Source of the DNA: Lindgomyces ingoldianus
Taxonomy: Eukaryota; Ascomycota; Dothideomycetes; Pleosporales; Lindgomycetaceae
NCBI RefSeq assembly: GCF_010093535.1
Contig: NW_022985181.1
Coordinates: forward strand, 1,073,324 to 1,137,323
DNA length: 64,000 nucleotides
Reading direction: 5' to 3'
A model generated the notes under the pieces. That model was not told the DNA's origin and did not search any database. It saw only the letters and a list, made by a program, of their open reading frames with translations. The translations under genes were made by a program, and so were the position numbers. This document shows, piece after piece, positions 11,865 to 23,092 of the stretch (position 1 is the first letter of the stretch; every line of letters begins with the position of its first letter).

Positions 11865-12256
11865 GGTGGCAGCTTTGTGAGGGAGGTGGAGCAGTCGTGG
11901 TTGTGCTCGTGGTCGCGAAAAGCTAATCGATAACTGCCGCACAGAAATTTCTAGGCTTGGTTCGGCGAAATCTTGGCACGGATAAAAGTTTGGCCGAGGA
12001 GGCTGTTCCAAATCCAGCTGGGCCTCTTTCGGTGTCACCCATCATCATTCACTTAATTTGGCCATACGCGAAATAGAACACCTATCGGCCAAATGTATGT
12101 AGAAATGCTAAGTGCTAACAATTCTGAGCAAAATAACTGGACATACTGACTCCTGAAGATGTTGCATCGTGATGCTGATGCTTGTGTTTAGCCTCTGGTT
12201 CTCCAACCTCTAAAGAGTGATTGCTAATATGAAGGCAGCAATCGTCCCTCACTGCC
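11865..12256. other. Region upstream of NOG1, no gene seen
   Basis: 392 bp between the NOG1 start and the 5S rRNA gene, presumed promoter of NOG1. Short frames here have no coding character. Confidence 0.5.
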
Positions 12257-12376
12257 ACATACGACCATAGGATCAAGAATGACAGCGCTTCCCGTTAGCT
12301 AAGCGGTACTTAAGCTTGATACCGGCGGATTAGTAGCTAGGTGGGTGACTACTGGCGAATGCCTGCTGTCGTATGT
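12257..12376 (+). rRNA. rrn5: 5S ribosomal RNA
   Basis: A 120-nt match to the remembered filamentous-fungal 5S sequence: 5' end ACATACGACCATAGG, CGCTTCCCGTTAGCTAAGCGG, GTACTTAAGC, the internal-promoter-like block TAGGTGGGTGACTACTGGCG and the 3' end GTCGTATGTTT. The ends pair as helix I (ACATACGAC with GTCGTATGT), and an internal GATCAAG/CTTGAT pairing is kept though its bases differ from the Neurospora form I remember, which argues for a folded, selected RNA. It stands alone between protein genes, as expected for dispersed Pezizomycotina 5S genes. Confidence 0.88.
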
Positions 12377-12387
12377 TTTTGTTTTTT
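12376..12387 (+). terminator. Pol III terminator of the 5S gene
   Basis: T5-G-T6 directly at the 3' end of the 5S rRNA, the usual RNA polymerase III stop signal. Confidence 0.75.
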
Positions 12388-13614
12388 GTTACTGTTGCCC
12401 ATGGAAGAGGGATAGCGAGGACAGTAGTAAGAGATTTAGAAACCTAGGCAAACTTTCCCTTTCGGCACCCTACGAGGAGAGTGAAAGCATTGAGCGGAAA
12501 GCACTTTGGAAGAAGCATCGGCGGAGCGGTATGATTAGCCCCGTGCCCACGACCGATAAAAACCTACGTTAAACCTGATAGAAATAATAAAGCTGATCCT
12601 CTGTGATTTATACTTAACGCTTAACGCTATGGGCAATCTTGTGGTCTACTTGTGTCCGTGTAAGGGCGCAATTGATTCCGGAGGATGACCGGCTGCAACA
12701 GTACCCTTTGACCCAAGATCTAGATGAGCCCCCACCAATCTTCAAACAAGGTTGAGGACATGCGTGCTCGTGTAATGCAATTGGGGACATCGAGGTTACA
12801 CCAACGGACTTCGGCAAAAAGATATTTTAACTTTCAGACCCCAAAGGAATCACCAGGATGGACGAGGTACTCAAACGGGGCTATCAAGAATTTGGGTGTG
12901 TGGTAAGTGCGTATTTTTTTATTATTGTAACCACATCCTAGGCGCGACGGTACGAAACTGCCAATTTAATGCCAACCTAAACATATATCTACGCTCTTCT
13001 ACTCTGAGTCGTCTTGCAGCCACCTGGAATCCCCTGGTTTTTATACTTCCGACTGTCTACACCTCTACATCTAAAACGCCGCCCCCAAGAAGATACTTGA
13101 GTTCTATTGCGTAGGCCTGGTATATAGCGACTTCTCTATCTCCTTATTCAGCCAACACCTACAAACAATTAAACAAGACGAAGCCTAATATGATGTATCA
13201 CGACTCTCCCTACCTAAATTTCCGATGCACCCAAACAAAACTTTGCAATATTTGTCTCACCTCCATTCAGCCCCCCGCCCCCCGCCCTCTCACGCCCGTG
13301 ATCTTTAGGCCACCTGCAGTTTGCAGTCACTGCAGCAGGAGGAGCTTCATCGAAACCCAAGCAGATGCATGCGAGATGCATCTAGTACCTTTTTAGACGA
13401 ACAACATCCTTCTCCGAGGTGATCCGGCTCATGTTCTCACCTTATTCGGGTATGACAATTTATAGTGATACTCCGCATTAGTAGAGTCTTTGTTGGATTG
13501 GGAGGCCTCATGGTGTGAGTGTGCGATACTTCGAGTGTAGAATAGGTGAGGCAAAAGTAGATCGTTGTGAGTATGGTTCCACGGATTCTTGCATGTGTGC
13601 GTGAAGAGAGGATG
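12388..13614. other. Intergenic region, no gene seen
   Basis: About 1.2 kb between the 5S gene and the secreted-protein promoter. It contains a C-rich stretch near 13,267-13,300. Frames are short and without motifs. Confidence 0.5.
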
Positions 13615-13620
13615 TATAAA
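13615..13620 (+). promoter_or_regulatory. TATA box of the secreted-protein gene
   Basis: TATAAA lies 98 bp before the start codon of the small secreted protein, followed by a C/T-rich 5' leader, a common layout in strongly or conditionally expressed fungal genes. Confidence 0.45.
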
Positions 13621-13717
13621 GGAGAGCGCTTTCCCGCGAAATCGAAGACTGGATTTTTCTCTCACCATCTTTCTAGACTTCATAGAAAATCCAAAACCTT
13701 CTGTTCCAAGCGTCGCT

Positions 13718-14174
13718 ATGCTTTCTCCAGTCAAATCAGTCGTTCTCTCCCTCTCATTCCTCTCCGCTTTCGTCGCTGCTGCTCCTGCCGCGGAGGCTGA
13801 CGCTGGGGTTGAACTCACTAAGCGTGGGTCTTGGGATGCGTAAGTTCACCATCCCTTTGTAATCCCCTTCCATTTCCCCTCGCTCTCATCTCGCTACCCT
13901 TCTCTCCCTCTCTTTCACTCTTCTCTCTTTCAAACTAACTGCCCCTTCCCACAGAATCGTCTACTCAGGCCCGAATTGCAACTCGGGTAGCGCAACAAAA
14001 GTCCATGGCGAAGGAGGAGGATGCTACCATCCCGGAGGCCAGAGCATCAATATCCAGTTAAATGGAGGGTGCAAGTGGAAGAGTTATTCTGGAACAAATT
14101 GTGCAGGGTCGAACAAGGGGCTTGGAGGCGGGTGTAACAAGGTCACCTTTGGATCATATTTGGTGACGTGTTAG
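13718..14174 (+). CDS. Small secreted cysteine-rich protein with Kex2 site
   Basis: Two exons, 13718-13839 and 13955-14174 (115-nt intron, GTAAGT...CACAG), 113 aa. Residues 1-22 are a signal peptide (MLSPVKSVVLSLSFLSAFVA then APAAEAD). LTKRGS near residue 36 is a Kex2-type dibasic cleavage site, so the mature protein would be about 75 residues with six cysteines. It contains an internal repeat: YSGPNCNSGS...GGGC and YSGTNCAGS...GGGC, ending FGSYLVTC. This YxGxNC...GC...FGS..VxC pattern is frequent among small fungal secreted proteins, some with a crystallin-like or killer-toxin-like fold; the fold here is a guess. Possible roles are effector, antimicrobial or cell-wall protein; none is shown by the sequence. 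Confidence 0.85.
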
Positions 14175-16871
14175 GCAAAGTTTGGTTAGGGAAGGATGCT
14201 AAAGGGTATTGAGGATTCCTTGATATAGTGGCTGGTGGCTTGGATGCTAGAAAAGGGACACTCTTTCAGGATGGTGATGGATTTTGGAATTGGTGAGAAG
14301 TAAAACCCTTGCACTCGTTTAGCCTACTGGCCTCCTAGACACAATGAAATTATGGAAATTTAAACGGAAGGGGTATCTTTACGAAAGTAAAGCCCAATCA
14401 AAGTAAACCCGAAAGATGGCTAAACTTTAGGCTCGTGTCAAACCTAACTCTTGAAGGCTTCGGTCACCATGGAGTTTACTTTAGTGCCTTGTTTCACAAA
14501 GCTCCAGCTCCCTTTCTCGCACCTACTGAACCTATTTAGGTCAGTACGTTGGTTGACGTTCCTCTAGGGCTCCCCTTTAAGCTAATGCATCCATAAGGAA
14601 GGAGCGACTGCCTCGTCAAAGTAGTTTTCGTAGTTTCCGTTTCGTAGAAGACGTCTGCCCATAGATCATCATCAAAACCAGTTCCAGTCTCCGGCAAGCG
14701 CTTACGACCCGTTCCGTCGGAATTGCAAGACGAAATAAGCAGCGACCAGGATGTCAGCCGTAAACCTATCTGTTCCAGTAAGGTTTTACCAGTGTCCATT
14801 ACCCAAGGGATTCCCATCATAACCGAATCGTCCAAGTAACCACCACCTTTATGATAAAGGAAACGTTTTCGTAAAAGCGTTTCCCGCTTGAGTGTTGGAT
14901 GAAAGAGTCGCATAGCTCTTGCAATGTAGCTCCTTTCATCACTGTAAGCAATTCTAGAAACGCACTGGAGAGCCCTTCTGCCCGCGGAATTTAACATACT
15001 CCACCCCCTCAGGTGCACAATACATGACTATCCCGTACGTCGTCCTGTCCTAGGTCGTGCATCATTCGAGGCCTGACAAATTAAGGGAGATGTAACAATT
15101 TGTCAAATATACAGTTGTAAAATTAATCAAGATATTGCCCGGCTGTATATCACCAGATGAACGCAGTGTCGATGGCCAATGCGTCTCAAGGCCTTGATCT
15201 CCCTTAAATTTCTTAAGTGGGCCCTTATTGAGCATTGTTTCCTTCTGAACCGCTTTCTCATAAGCATGTGCTTACCGAAGAGACTCTAGCCTTTATCGAC
15301 TTCACTATTTGGCTACTTTCCCAATATGCCCCTTGGCCCAAATGGGAACCTACTGCTGTTTCCGAAACTGTTACCTCGAGTTTATCCGCCTTAGTCAAAT
15401 GATGGATTACTTTTCTAAAACGATGGCATGAAAAGGGACTTACTCTCTTGGAAGATGACAATCTTTAGCGACCAGGAAGAAGACATCGGAGGACCGAGTT
15501 TGCAGAGCTAACCGACGGTGCGCAGTGGATCGATTAGCTGGATGACGGTGTGTATGCAAGGAATGGTTGCTCAGTCTTAATCTTCGTCCTTCAGACAGTG
15601 AGCTATATTGAGGCACTCATCATCAAAGCATGGCTGGCTAAGATGACGCCGAAGGAGGGGGAAAACAAAATCCAGAGGTCTTTTCGAGACTTTTAACATA
15701 TTCGTGCTGGTCAGCCTGCCCAGAATGGGGGAGTCAGGGACGAGGAGACACGAGGACGGCAAAGACTTAGGGTCGTTCAAATTTTGCGCGCGCGGTTCAA
15801 GGGATTGGAAAGCGGCTGGACGAGGTAATAGCATAGGCGGTTCATAGAAATATCTCCAATACCAGCTAAGACACTTGCTACGATTGAGCATCTTCCGCTG
15901 ATGCTAGACGGCCTGGGAAACATGATTGAGAATACCGCGTGACGAACCGGGCTTCGCCATGACACGGCTTCCGGAGGGTTTGGTTGGGTCCCACTCGTCC
16001 AGACTGAAGGATGGGGATGTTCTCATGGAACTGGATGTCGCGTTAGGGACTAGATCAGCTAGGGCATTGCTGATGATGGGCAGACAGGGGAGGAAAGAAT
16101 GTTGCGGGCAATATAGCATTTCTGTCCCTTCCAAGGCCCAGCAATAATTGAGCGGAGAGTTGTGAAGGTCCAAAGTATACAAACAAGGTTCTAGAGTTGG
16201 ACTAGAAGGCAGTTGTTGAAAACTTCTCGCAAATCAGGATACTGGCGATGGTTGTGGCATGAGTTGGAGCTGAAGCATAAGTTGAGGTCAGTTCCACAGC
16301 TGATGGCTGCTCGGCACCACTTGCCGACCCTGACAGGGATTGGGCGGTGCAATCAAATCTGCAGCCCAAAGCGCGAAAATTAAGCTGCAATTTGATCGTC
16401 GCTTCTAGTGGCTCTGCTAAGCGTCTGAATCTGAACACGTTTCGTGGAGCTCAACCGTTCTAAGAACATCGCCATCTATCTTGCAGAAAACAACCCCGAA
16501 TACCATAGTGGCACAGTGCTGATTGTATGCTTGCTGATGGGCGCCCGTGGGCAATGCCTCGTACTTTCTTGGCAGCTTAGACTTGCTGGCTAGCCGCCCC
16601 TTCTCCTTACAGGACTGTCTCTTCGCGAATGTGTCCTCTCCTTTCACTCTCCTTCAGCCATGACAGGCGCCTGAAATTCCTATCTTTCTGCACTATTCAT
16701 GGTGCATCTTATTACGCCGTTCTTTTCACAGTTCGCTCCCTAGCCTGGCGGCTTGCCCAGGCGTTTGCTGGACTCGAAACGGCTCAACATTAGATATTCG
16801 CTCTCGCTCACACAGCTTAGCCACCGCATTCCTCCATTGCATGTCCACCTTCTCGTCCTACCTTGCGCACG
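14175..16871. other. Long intergenic region without a supported gene
   Basis: 2.7 kb. The longest frame (minus, 14536-15018, 160 codons) has no domain I recognise, no signal peptide and no clear splice partners. The stretch 16650-16871 is C/T-rich and is the likely promoter and leader of the GH47 gene. I see no repeats or RNA genes. Confidence 0.5.
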
Positions 16872-18737
16872 ATGGTCAAGATTAAGGTCCCGCGTAATGG
16901 CGCCTATCAGCCCTTGTCCCGCCGTCATTCGAGGAATCTCGTCTACGCTCTGATCGCCGGTCTCGTCATCGGACTCTACTACCTCTGTAATGGCCCGATT
17001 GACCCGTTTGCCGTCTCTTTCGAAGAGCATCAGGCCTACATGAACGACCGTGCTCATGTTGACGGCTTTCTCGCAAAAGGTTCTTACGATTGGCGAAAAG
17101 CGCCCTTTCATAACAAGCCTGAATCCTTCACTCCCCTTCCCGCCGGTAAACCCCGAACCCTCCCTCCAATCCAATTCACCTTCACAGATGAATCGAAATC
17201 ACGGAAAGACATGAGGGAGAGATATCGTGTTGCGGTTCGAAACGAATTCGAGCGCAATTGGAACAGTTATAAACGGTGGGCTTGGACTCGGGACGAATTG
17301 ATGCCTGTGACCGCAAAAGGGGTCGATCCTTTTGGGGGTTGGGGTGCTACCTTGGTTGACTCTCTTGACTCGCTCTGGATCATGGGGTTTAAGGATGATT
17401 TCTACGAGGCTGTCGCGGCCGTAGCTGCCATCGACTTTGGCAAATCAGAGATGACCACTATCAGCGTTTTCGAAACCACAATCCGATACCTTGGTGGCTT
17501 ACTCAGCGCCTACGATCTATCTCATGAGAAGGTGATGTTGGACAAGGCAATACAACTGGGTGAGATGCTCTACCGAGCATTTGACACAACAAACCATATG
17601 CCTCTGGATCGGCTCGCAATCGACCTAGCAAAGAAGAATTTTGGTGTAGGATTCACGGCGGATAGCTCTATCTGCTTCGCGGGCCTTGGTTCACTAACAA
17701 TGGAATTTGTACGTCTCGCCCAAATCACCCAACAACCAAAATACTACGATGCCGTTGCCCGAGTCACGGACCTCTTCGATCGTGTTCAAAACAGCACTCG
17801 CATTCCAGGACTGTTCCCAACTTGGGCCAATGCTTACCAACAGGATCTTTCATACGACCGTTCGTTTACGCTGGGAGCCATGGCCGACTCTTCGTACGAA
17901 TACTTCCCAAAGACCTTCGCTCTTCTTGGAGGCTTGGAGCCAGTGTACGAGAAGCTGTATAAGGAATCTGCATCCATGATCGACGCCCACATGCTTTTCC
18001 GACCCATGCTACCTGATGGAGAGCCGGGAGAAGATATATTATATTGTGGTGACGTACACGCATCGGACCCGGAGTCCATTTCGCTAGATCCTGAGATGCA
18101 ACACTTGACATGTTTCGTCGGTGGCTTCTTTGCTTTGGCAGGCCGTATCTTTAAAAACGACCGCCACGTAGATCTTGGCGCCAAGTTAACCGAAGGCTGC
18201 ATTTATGCTTACCACTCGATGCCAACGGGAATCATGCCGGAAATCTTCAACGTGGTTCCATGCAAGTCACGTTCAACATGTCCATGGAACCAAACCATAT
18301 ATGAGGAACATGTCTTGAACCGGGCCACGCAGTACGATGGCGATTTCAAGGCCGCAATGGAGGAATTGAAGCTCCCGAAAGGGTTCACGTCTATCCGGGA
18401 TCGCCGTTATCTGCTCCGCCCTGAAGCGATTGAATCCGTATTCATCATGTACCGTGTGACAGGAAACGAGGAATATCTAGAGCATGCATGGGATATGTTC
18501 ACAAGCATCCGAAAGTATTCGACTACTCGCTACGCTAATGGACAAGTGTTGGATGTTTTGGATATTTCAGAGGACTCTGAGCCGGAGGACAAGATGGAGT
18601 CTTTTTGGCTAGCTGAGACTTTGAAGTACTTCTATCTCATATTCAGTCCGCCAGACATGATTAGCTTAGATGAATGGGTCTTCAACACGGAAGCTCATCC
18701 GTTTAGAAGGCCAAAATGGATCAAGTTGGAGGGTTAG
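16872..18737 (+). CDS. GH47 class I alpha-1,2-mannosidase, type II membrane protein
   Basis: Trims alpha-1,2-linked mannose from N-glycans in the ER/Golgi lumen. Intronless, 621 aa from the ATG at 16872; an ACG/TTG-led extension upstream is not a start. A short cytosolic tail is followed by a signal anchor at about 23-39 (LVYALIAGLVIGLYYLC). GH47 landmarks: DELMPVTAKGVDPFGGWGAT, LVDSLDSLWIMG, FETTIRYLGGLLSAYDL, DSSYEYFPK, LTCFVGGFF, PEIFNV, YLLRPEAIESVFIMYR, SFWLAETLKYFYL and the calcium-site FNTEAHP close to the C-terminus. The length and anchor fit the ER/Golgi mannosidase branch rather than EDEM/Mnl1. A 145-codon frame on the opposite strand (16740-17174) is a shadow. Confidence 0.92.
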   Translation: MVKIKVPRNGAYQPLSRRHSRNLVYALIAGLVIGLYYLCNGPIDPFAVSFEEHQAYMNDRAHVDGFLAKGSYDWRKAPFHNKPESFTPLPAGKPRTLPPIQFTFTDESKSRKDMRERYRVAVRNEFERNWNSYKRWAWTRDELMPVTAKGVDPFGGWGATLVDSLDSLWIMGFKDDFYEAVAAVAAIDFGKSEMTTISVFETTIRYLGGLLSAYDLSHEKVMLDKAIQLGEMLYRAFDTTNHMPLDRLAIDLAKKNFGVGFTADSSICFAGLGSLTMEFVRLAQITQQPKYYDAVARVTDLFDRVQNSTRIPGLFPTWANAYQQDLSYDRSFTLGAMADSSYEYFPKTFALLGGLEPVYEKLYKESASMIDAHMLFRPMLPDGEPGEDILYCGDVHASDPESISLDPEMQHLTCFVGGFFALAGRIFKNDRHVDLGAKLTEGCIYAYHSMPTGIMPEIFNVVPCKSRSTCPWNQTIYEEHVLNRATQYDGDFKAAMEELKLPKGFTSIRDRRYLLRPEAIESVFIMYRVTGNEEYLEHAWDMFTSIRKYSTTRYANGQVLDVLDISEDSEPEDKMESFWLAETLKYFYLIFSPPDMISLDEWVFNTEAHPFRRPKWIKLEG

Positions 18738-19427
18738 CATTAGAAGGTGGTTTCCTTGTTTATGATACCCGCCACGAGCTTGCCGCTTCTGGCATGTTTC
18801 TTGCATAGCATTGCATGGAGTTTGGAGTTGTGGACGGTTTTAGCTGAATTTTGGTTGTCCGGGGCTGTCCGAGCTAAAAGTATTCCGTAGTGCATGGGCA
18901 TTCTGGACGTGAATGCAAATCATTATGACTCTAGACGAATCTCGATATACTTTGCGTGAATGTTCAATCCTGCAAGTTACGATCCTTTTTGCTATTATCA
19001 CTCAGCTGCGCCACACAGCCACAATTTAGCCTGGGCAATGACGCAGCGTTCACAAACCCGCGAACCCGAAACTTGACCACACCACTCCATCATTGGACAC
19101 TCGCGCATCAATCCAGACTGTTCTAAGCAATGATCACGAGGGTGCGAGGGTGTGGCTGGGAGACACGACTGCTTCGTCATTTGATAAACCGAGCTGGGAC
19201 CTGCACACGTAAACTTCTTTCCTCTACCCAAGGCAGCAGCATTAATGTGGACGAACTAAAGACAGATTGAGCAGAGGAATCTTCCACGTTCTCGTTCCCC
19301 ATTCCTTGTGTACCACTTTTCTCATTATTCACGGATTTTTTTCCTATTCTCTTTTCAGTCGCCCGCTGTGACATTTGGCGGGAGATACGGCGACGAACAT
19401 CGCCACCTTCGACCTTGAGCCTCCATA
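18738..19427. other. Intergenic, promoter of the zinc-finger gene
   Basis: 690 bp between two plus-strand genes; 3' UTR of the mannosidase and promoter of the next gene. No gene seen. Confidence 0.5.
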
Positions 19428-21314
19428 ATGGACATCCCTCGCGGCCACGCTATGTTACCACTCGTAGAAGCAGACTTTCTAGACTTTATCTTCAACTACT
19501 ATAAAGCCGAATACGCACCAATCCGCTCCTTCTTCAGCACCGCAACCGCCGACCCCCGCCAACCGCAGCGATGGGTTAGCATGGGTCACGAGCTGGCTCC
19601 TCTCTCTTTCCGGCCCGCGAACGCGCAGGCACAGAAAGATCTCGAATCTCTGGATTATTTTATTCGGCAGCGGAATCTTGATGCTGGATTTGTGAGGGGG
19701 ATCGTGATTCGGTTTGCCAAGTATGAGGTCCATGAACGGCTCGAGAAGAAACTTTATGAGTCTTGCCGGCTGGATTTAATGGTTAGAAAGGCACTGAAGG
19801 AAAAACATCTTATTGATGCTTTATGGCCATCACCCACACCGAAGAACTTGGATAAGGAGTTGCTAGGCCAAGGTGTGAAAGTCAGGTCTTGGTATGGTGA
19901 CATGTTCTCGAAGTACTTCAGGTATCTCCACTCCATCGATGACTTTGGACTCCGCCTGGAAGTTGATGCGAAGATTAAGAGCAGTGGAACATTGATGTTG
20001 GTACCTTTCGTCGACCACCTAGTCTTCGGTGCCGTGGATCCAATCATGCCTATCGTGGCTAAAGGAGCTGGGTATTCAAATGCGCAAGCCTGGAGACAGA
20101 AGGACAAGGGCAGGTCTTTTGGGGAGCCAGATCGATTTGAGATTCGGTTTGATGCCCCGGCTGAGATCACGGATACACATACAAAGAGTGTGGTCCGCCA
20201 GTGTCAATGCATGAAGTGTGGAACGAAGAGAGATGTCACTGTTGTGATATCCGTTGATCCTTCTCCTGGTCCCGTATCTCAGCAACCAACATCGGCACGA
20301 GGAGCATCAAACCCCAATATCTCGGCTCGCCGACAGACTTCTAAAACTGCTCAGCGATACAGCCCTGGATATTACATGCCTGGAGCCGAGGAGGCCGCTC
20401 CTCGACAGGCTGTTTCGCAAACACCGGCACAAAAGCAGCCACAAGATGCTTCCCCTGCATCACTGCCACAACAGAAGCAATGCCCCCGCTGCACATTCCT
20501 TAACCATGCTGACCTCACATCCTGCGAAATGTGCAGCGCTGACCTTACAGACTCGACGATCATATCAAAGCCGCCAAGCCCGGTCCTCACCTCCACGTCG
20601 AAAGCCACACACTCACATTCAGCATTGTTACCACCTCTAACAACACCAAATACCCAAACCAAAGATACGGATGTGACACGACCTGCCCCACCGAACAGAC
20701 ATAGCCTAAGCTCAACTCTATTCTCTATCTTCCCATTCTCGCAACAGCAGCAGACAGAGCACCACCCGAACCTCCCCAAAACTCAGCCCGCGAACCCCCA
20801 GGTCTCGAAACCAACTACCTCTGAAGGCGAGCATACCCATGAAGACCGCCCAACCTCAATACGCTCGCATAGCAAATACTCTCACAAAGAACCCGAACCC
20901 CTTAGTCACAATAAAGAAGAGCAAATTCAACAATCTGCCTTAAGTCGCGATGCCCATTCACCCCCACTCGTAGACCTCGACCCACTTCTCACCCTCTCGC
21001 AAGAACCCGAAATGACTATGATGCCCCTTACACCGCCCACAACTTCTTCTCAATCACATCTTTTCCCAACAGGCTTACCACAGAATCTCATGGATGACTT
21101 CGTGCCTGTGTCGCCGTCTTTCCCGCGGGATGACGAGGACGAAGATGCCGGGTGGGGCGAGATGTCGAGGGAGGAGGCGAGGAAAGATGATAGTGATGAG
21201 GAGGGTGGGGATAACGGGGATAACGGGAGTAGGAGAGTTGGGATGGTAGATCTTGATACCGTTGCTTTTGAAGAGAGGGGGGTTTGGGGAGAGGATGGCG
21301 AAGATGAGCGATGA
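19428..21314 (+). CDS. RanBP2-type zinc finger protein with conserved N-terminal domain (unknown role)
   Basis: Intronless, 628 aa. Residues 1-285 form a compact, well-conserved-looking domain (FLDFIFNYYKAEYAPIRSFF; SWYGDMFSKYFRYLHSIDDF) ending in a CQCMKCG segment. Around residue 345 is a RanBP2/NZF-type finger, CPRCTFLNHADLTSCEMC, with the CX2C...CX2C spacing and the Asn/Leu context of that class; such fingers often bind ubiquitin or RNA. The remainder is Ser/Thr/Pro/Gln-rich and ends strongly acidic (DDEDEDAGWGE, SDEEGGDNGDNG). I do not recognise the N-terminal domain with certainty. No signal peptide or membrane segment, so probably cytosolic or nuclear. Convergent with the acetate-permease gene. 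Confidence 0.85.
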   Translation: MDIPRGHAMLPLVEADFLDFIFNYYKAEYAPIRSFFSTATADPRQPQRWVSMGHELAPLSFRPANAQAQKDLESLDYFIRQRNLDAGFVRGIVIRFAKYEVHERLEKKLYESCRLDLMVRKALKEKHLIDALWPSPTPKNLDKELLGQGVKVRSWYGDMFSKYFRYLHSIDDFGLRLEVDAKIKSSGTLMLVPFVDHLVFGAVDPIMPIVAKGAGYSNAQAWRQKDKGRSFGEPDRFEIRFDAPAEITDTHTKSVVRQCQCMKCGTKRDVTVVISVDPSPGPVSQQPTSARGASNPNISARRQTSKTAQRYSPGYYMPGAEEAAPRQAVSQTPAQKQPQDASPASLPQQKQCPRCTFLNHADLTSCEMCSADLTDSTIISKPPSPVLTSTSKATHSHSALLPPLTTPNTQTKDTDVTRPAPPNRHSLSSTLFSIFPFSQQQQTEHHPNLPKTQPANPQVSKPTTSEGEHTHEDRPTSIRSHSKYSHKEPEPLSHNKEEQIQQSALSRDAHSPPLVDLDPLLTLSQEPEMTMMPLTPPTTSSQSHLFPTGLPQNLMDDFVPVSPSFPRDDEDEDAGWGEMSREEARKDDSDEEGGDNGDNGSRRVGMVDLDTVAFEERGVWGEDGEDER

Positions 21315-21706
21315 GCGGCGAGGACTTTGATGAATGCGAAGAGACTCATCGTGGCTGACCGTCTGGGGAAGAAACTCTGTGGATGAACAGCACAGAATGC
21401 AGCCTGCTGCTATCTCAATTCCTCCTGAACAGGAAACTCGAAGCATTTGAAACCACTGTTAATTTCCTCAGCCATTAATGTCGATACCATCCCATGCATG
21501 CATTAGAGTATATACAGCTAGCTAGCATGATTGTTTCGACTCCAACTCTTCCGTGTATAGTCCATTTAATATTCCCCATTCTCGATCCCCCAGCCCAGTA
21601 TTTCTCATCTCAAACCCGACAAACCCAAAGCCATGCGACGTCGAGCCACACAGCGCACCAACCCAACGGGATGAGGGGTACAGAAGGGGCACAGAGAAGA
21701 AAGGGT
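21315..21706. other. Convergent intergenic region
   Basis: 392 bp between convergent stop codons; 3' UTRs of both neighbours. Nothing else seen. Confidence 0.5.
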
Positions 21707-23092
21707 TTAGACGCTATCCTTCGCCTTTTCACTAGCTCCCTTGACAATGCCAGAAAGATCGCCCACTATCCAGCATTAGCACAACGAGCTTAACATTGAA
21801 GGATACAGGTGGAATCTACTTACCAGGTAGACTGAGCGGGAAATCAACCGCCGCTAACATAATTGCGATGAAAATCCACCAACCGAAGATACATGTACAA
21901 AACGCGAATGCACCGGCCGCGATCTGGAGACGTCCTGCGAGCGCAGTGTTGCCATTGTTGAGTTGCCAGTACGTGCCAGCGAGCATGGAGAAGGCGAAGA
22001 CGAGAGTCAGGAAGATCATGAAGAAGCAGACGTTGGTGCGCAGGGAGCAGATGAGGTAGACGAAACACATAATGCCCATAGCTACGAAGAAGAATGCTGT
22101 GGGAGGCATCAGCACAGGAACGCAGGTGTGGAGGATATATGGTGATGAATGGGCTAAGCGAGAGCGAGAGGACGTAGGATTAACGTGGGGGAGTCGCGGG
22201 GGTGGTGAGGCCGAGTTAAGATGAAAGTAATGTAGCAAAATTGGACACAGGTGGAGTTTAAACACGTACCAAAGCTAGATCGGAATCCAGTTGTGGCGAG
22301 ACCGTCCGCGGGATTGTCAGTAGTAGAGTATGCGCCGTACGCATTGTAGAAAGGTTGAAGGGTTGCAGCCCAGCCTAACCAGAAAGCACCGAATGAGCCG
22401 AAAACAACGAATGGGAATGTGTTGCCGATGATCCACTGAATGGTGTTAGTTTCTTGTCGCGGTTTACTGACATGCCATGCCATCAAAGGCATTAGGGAGG
22501 ACAAAGATGAGATAAAAACATACTTCACCCAGAGCTCCCAGTGTCATTAATAGACCGCCAAAGAAGAAGTACGTTCCGAGTCCAGCCGCTCCACTGCCAC
22601 CTGCGCCTCTCCACCCCATGAGATCCATACTCAATGGCGTCAACGAAATCAAGAAACCGATGAGTGCCCTGGGAAAATTAGAGCACGTCGGCCGGAAAGT
22701 TGGGTACAACTATTGGATAACGAGGGGGACGTACAATGGTGTTGGGTTACCGACTGTTCTTCGCAGATCGCCGTGGACCTTGTTCTGAGGCGACAAATAA
22801 ATCTTCTCAAACAGTTCCGGCGAAATTGAGATACTCCCGGCGGTCCTGATCTTCCTGAGCGCAGCATCGGAGTCGTGACCTGAGTCCAGATGAGTATGAC
22901 CTAGATTGTATGGATTGCCTGCAGTCACGTTACCCAAAGGCCACGCATGCTGGTCATTCCGGTAGGAGACCTACCATTCTGGCTGAAATCCTTTTCCAAT
23001 GGCGCGCCTCCTCCGTTCACTGTTTCGTTCATTCTTGGTGTCGGTGGAGTGAGATTCTCATTCTTCTGAGTCCTCTCGTAGACGTTCGACAT
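21707..23092 (-). CDS. GPR1/FUN34/YaaH family acetate permease
   Basis: Plasma-membrane acetate/proton symporter family (Ady2, AcpA). Six exons on the minus strand: 23092-22975, 22918-22735, 22668-22524, 22435-22270, 22096-21824, 21765-21707; introns 56, 66, 88, 173 and 58 nt; 314 aa. A 90-residue hydrophilic N-terminus leads to the family signature GNPTPLALIGFLISLTPLS and DLMGWRGAGG, then WIIGNTFPFVVFGSFGAFWL, AFFFVAMGIMCFVYLICSL, a Trp/Asn-rich loop and FCTCIFGWWIFIAIMLAAVD, making six membrane helices. The short last exon encodes GDLSGIVKGASEKAKDSV, the usual cytosolic end. The sum of exons is an exact multiple of three. Substrate could also be ammonium in some family members. Confidence 0.92.

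Noticed and set aside
14536..15018. 160-codon minus-strand frame
   Set aside because: No recognisable domain, mixed composition, no supporting exon or signal sequence.
16740..17174. 144-codon minus-strand frame over the GH47 5' end
   Set aside because: Codon shadow of the mannosidase; no start context or motif.
22925..22990. Shorter first intron of the acetate-permease gene (acceptor at CCAG near 22950)
   Set aside because: It breaks the frame to the GNPYNLGHTHLD segment; the ACTGCAG acceptor at 22919 restores it.
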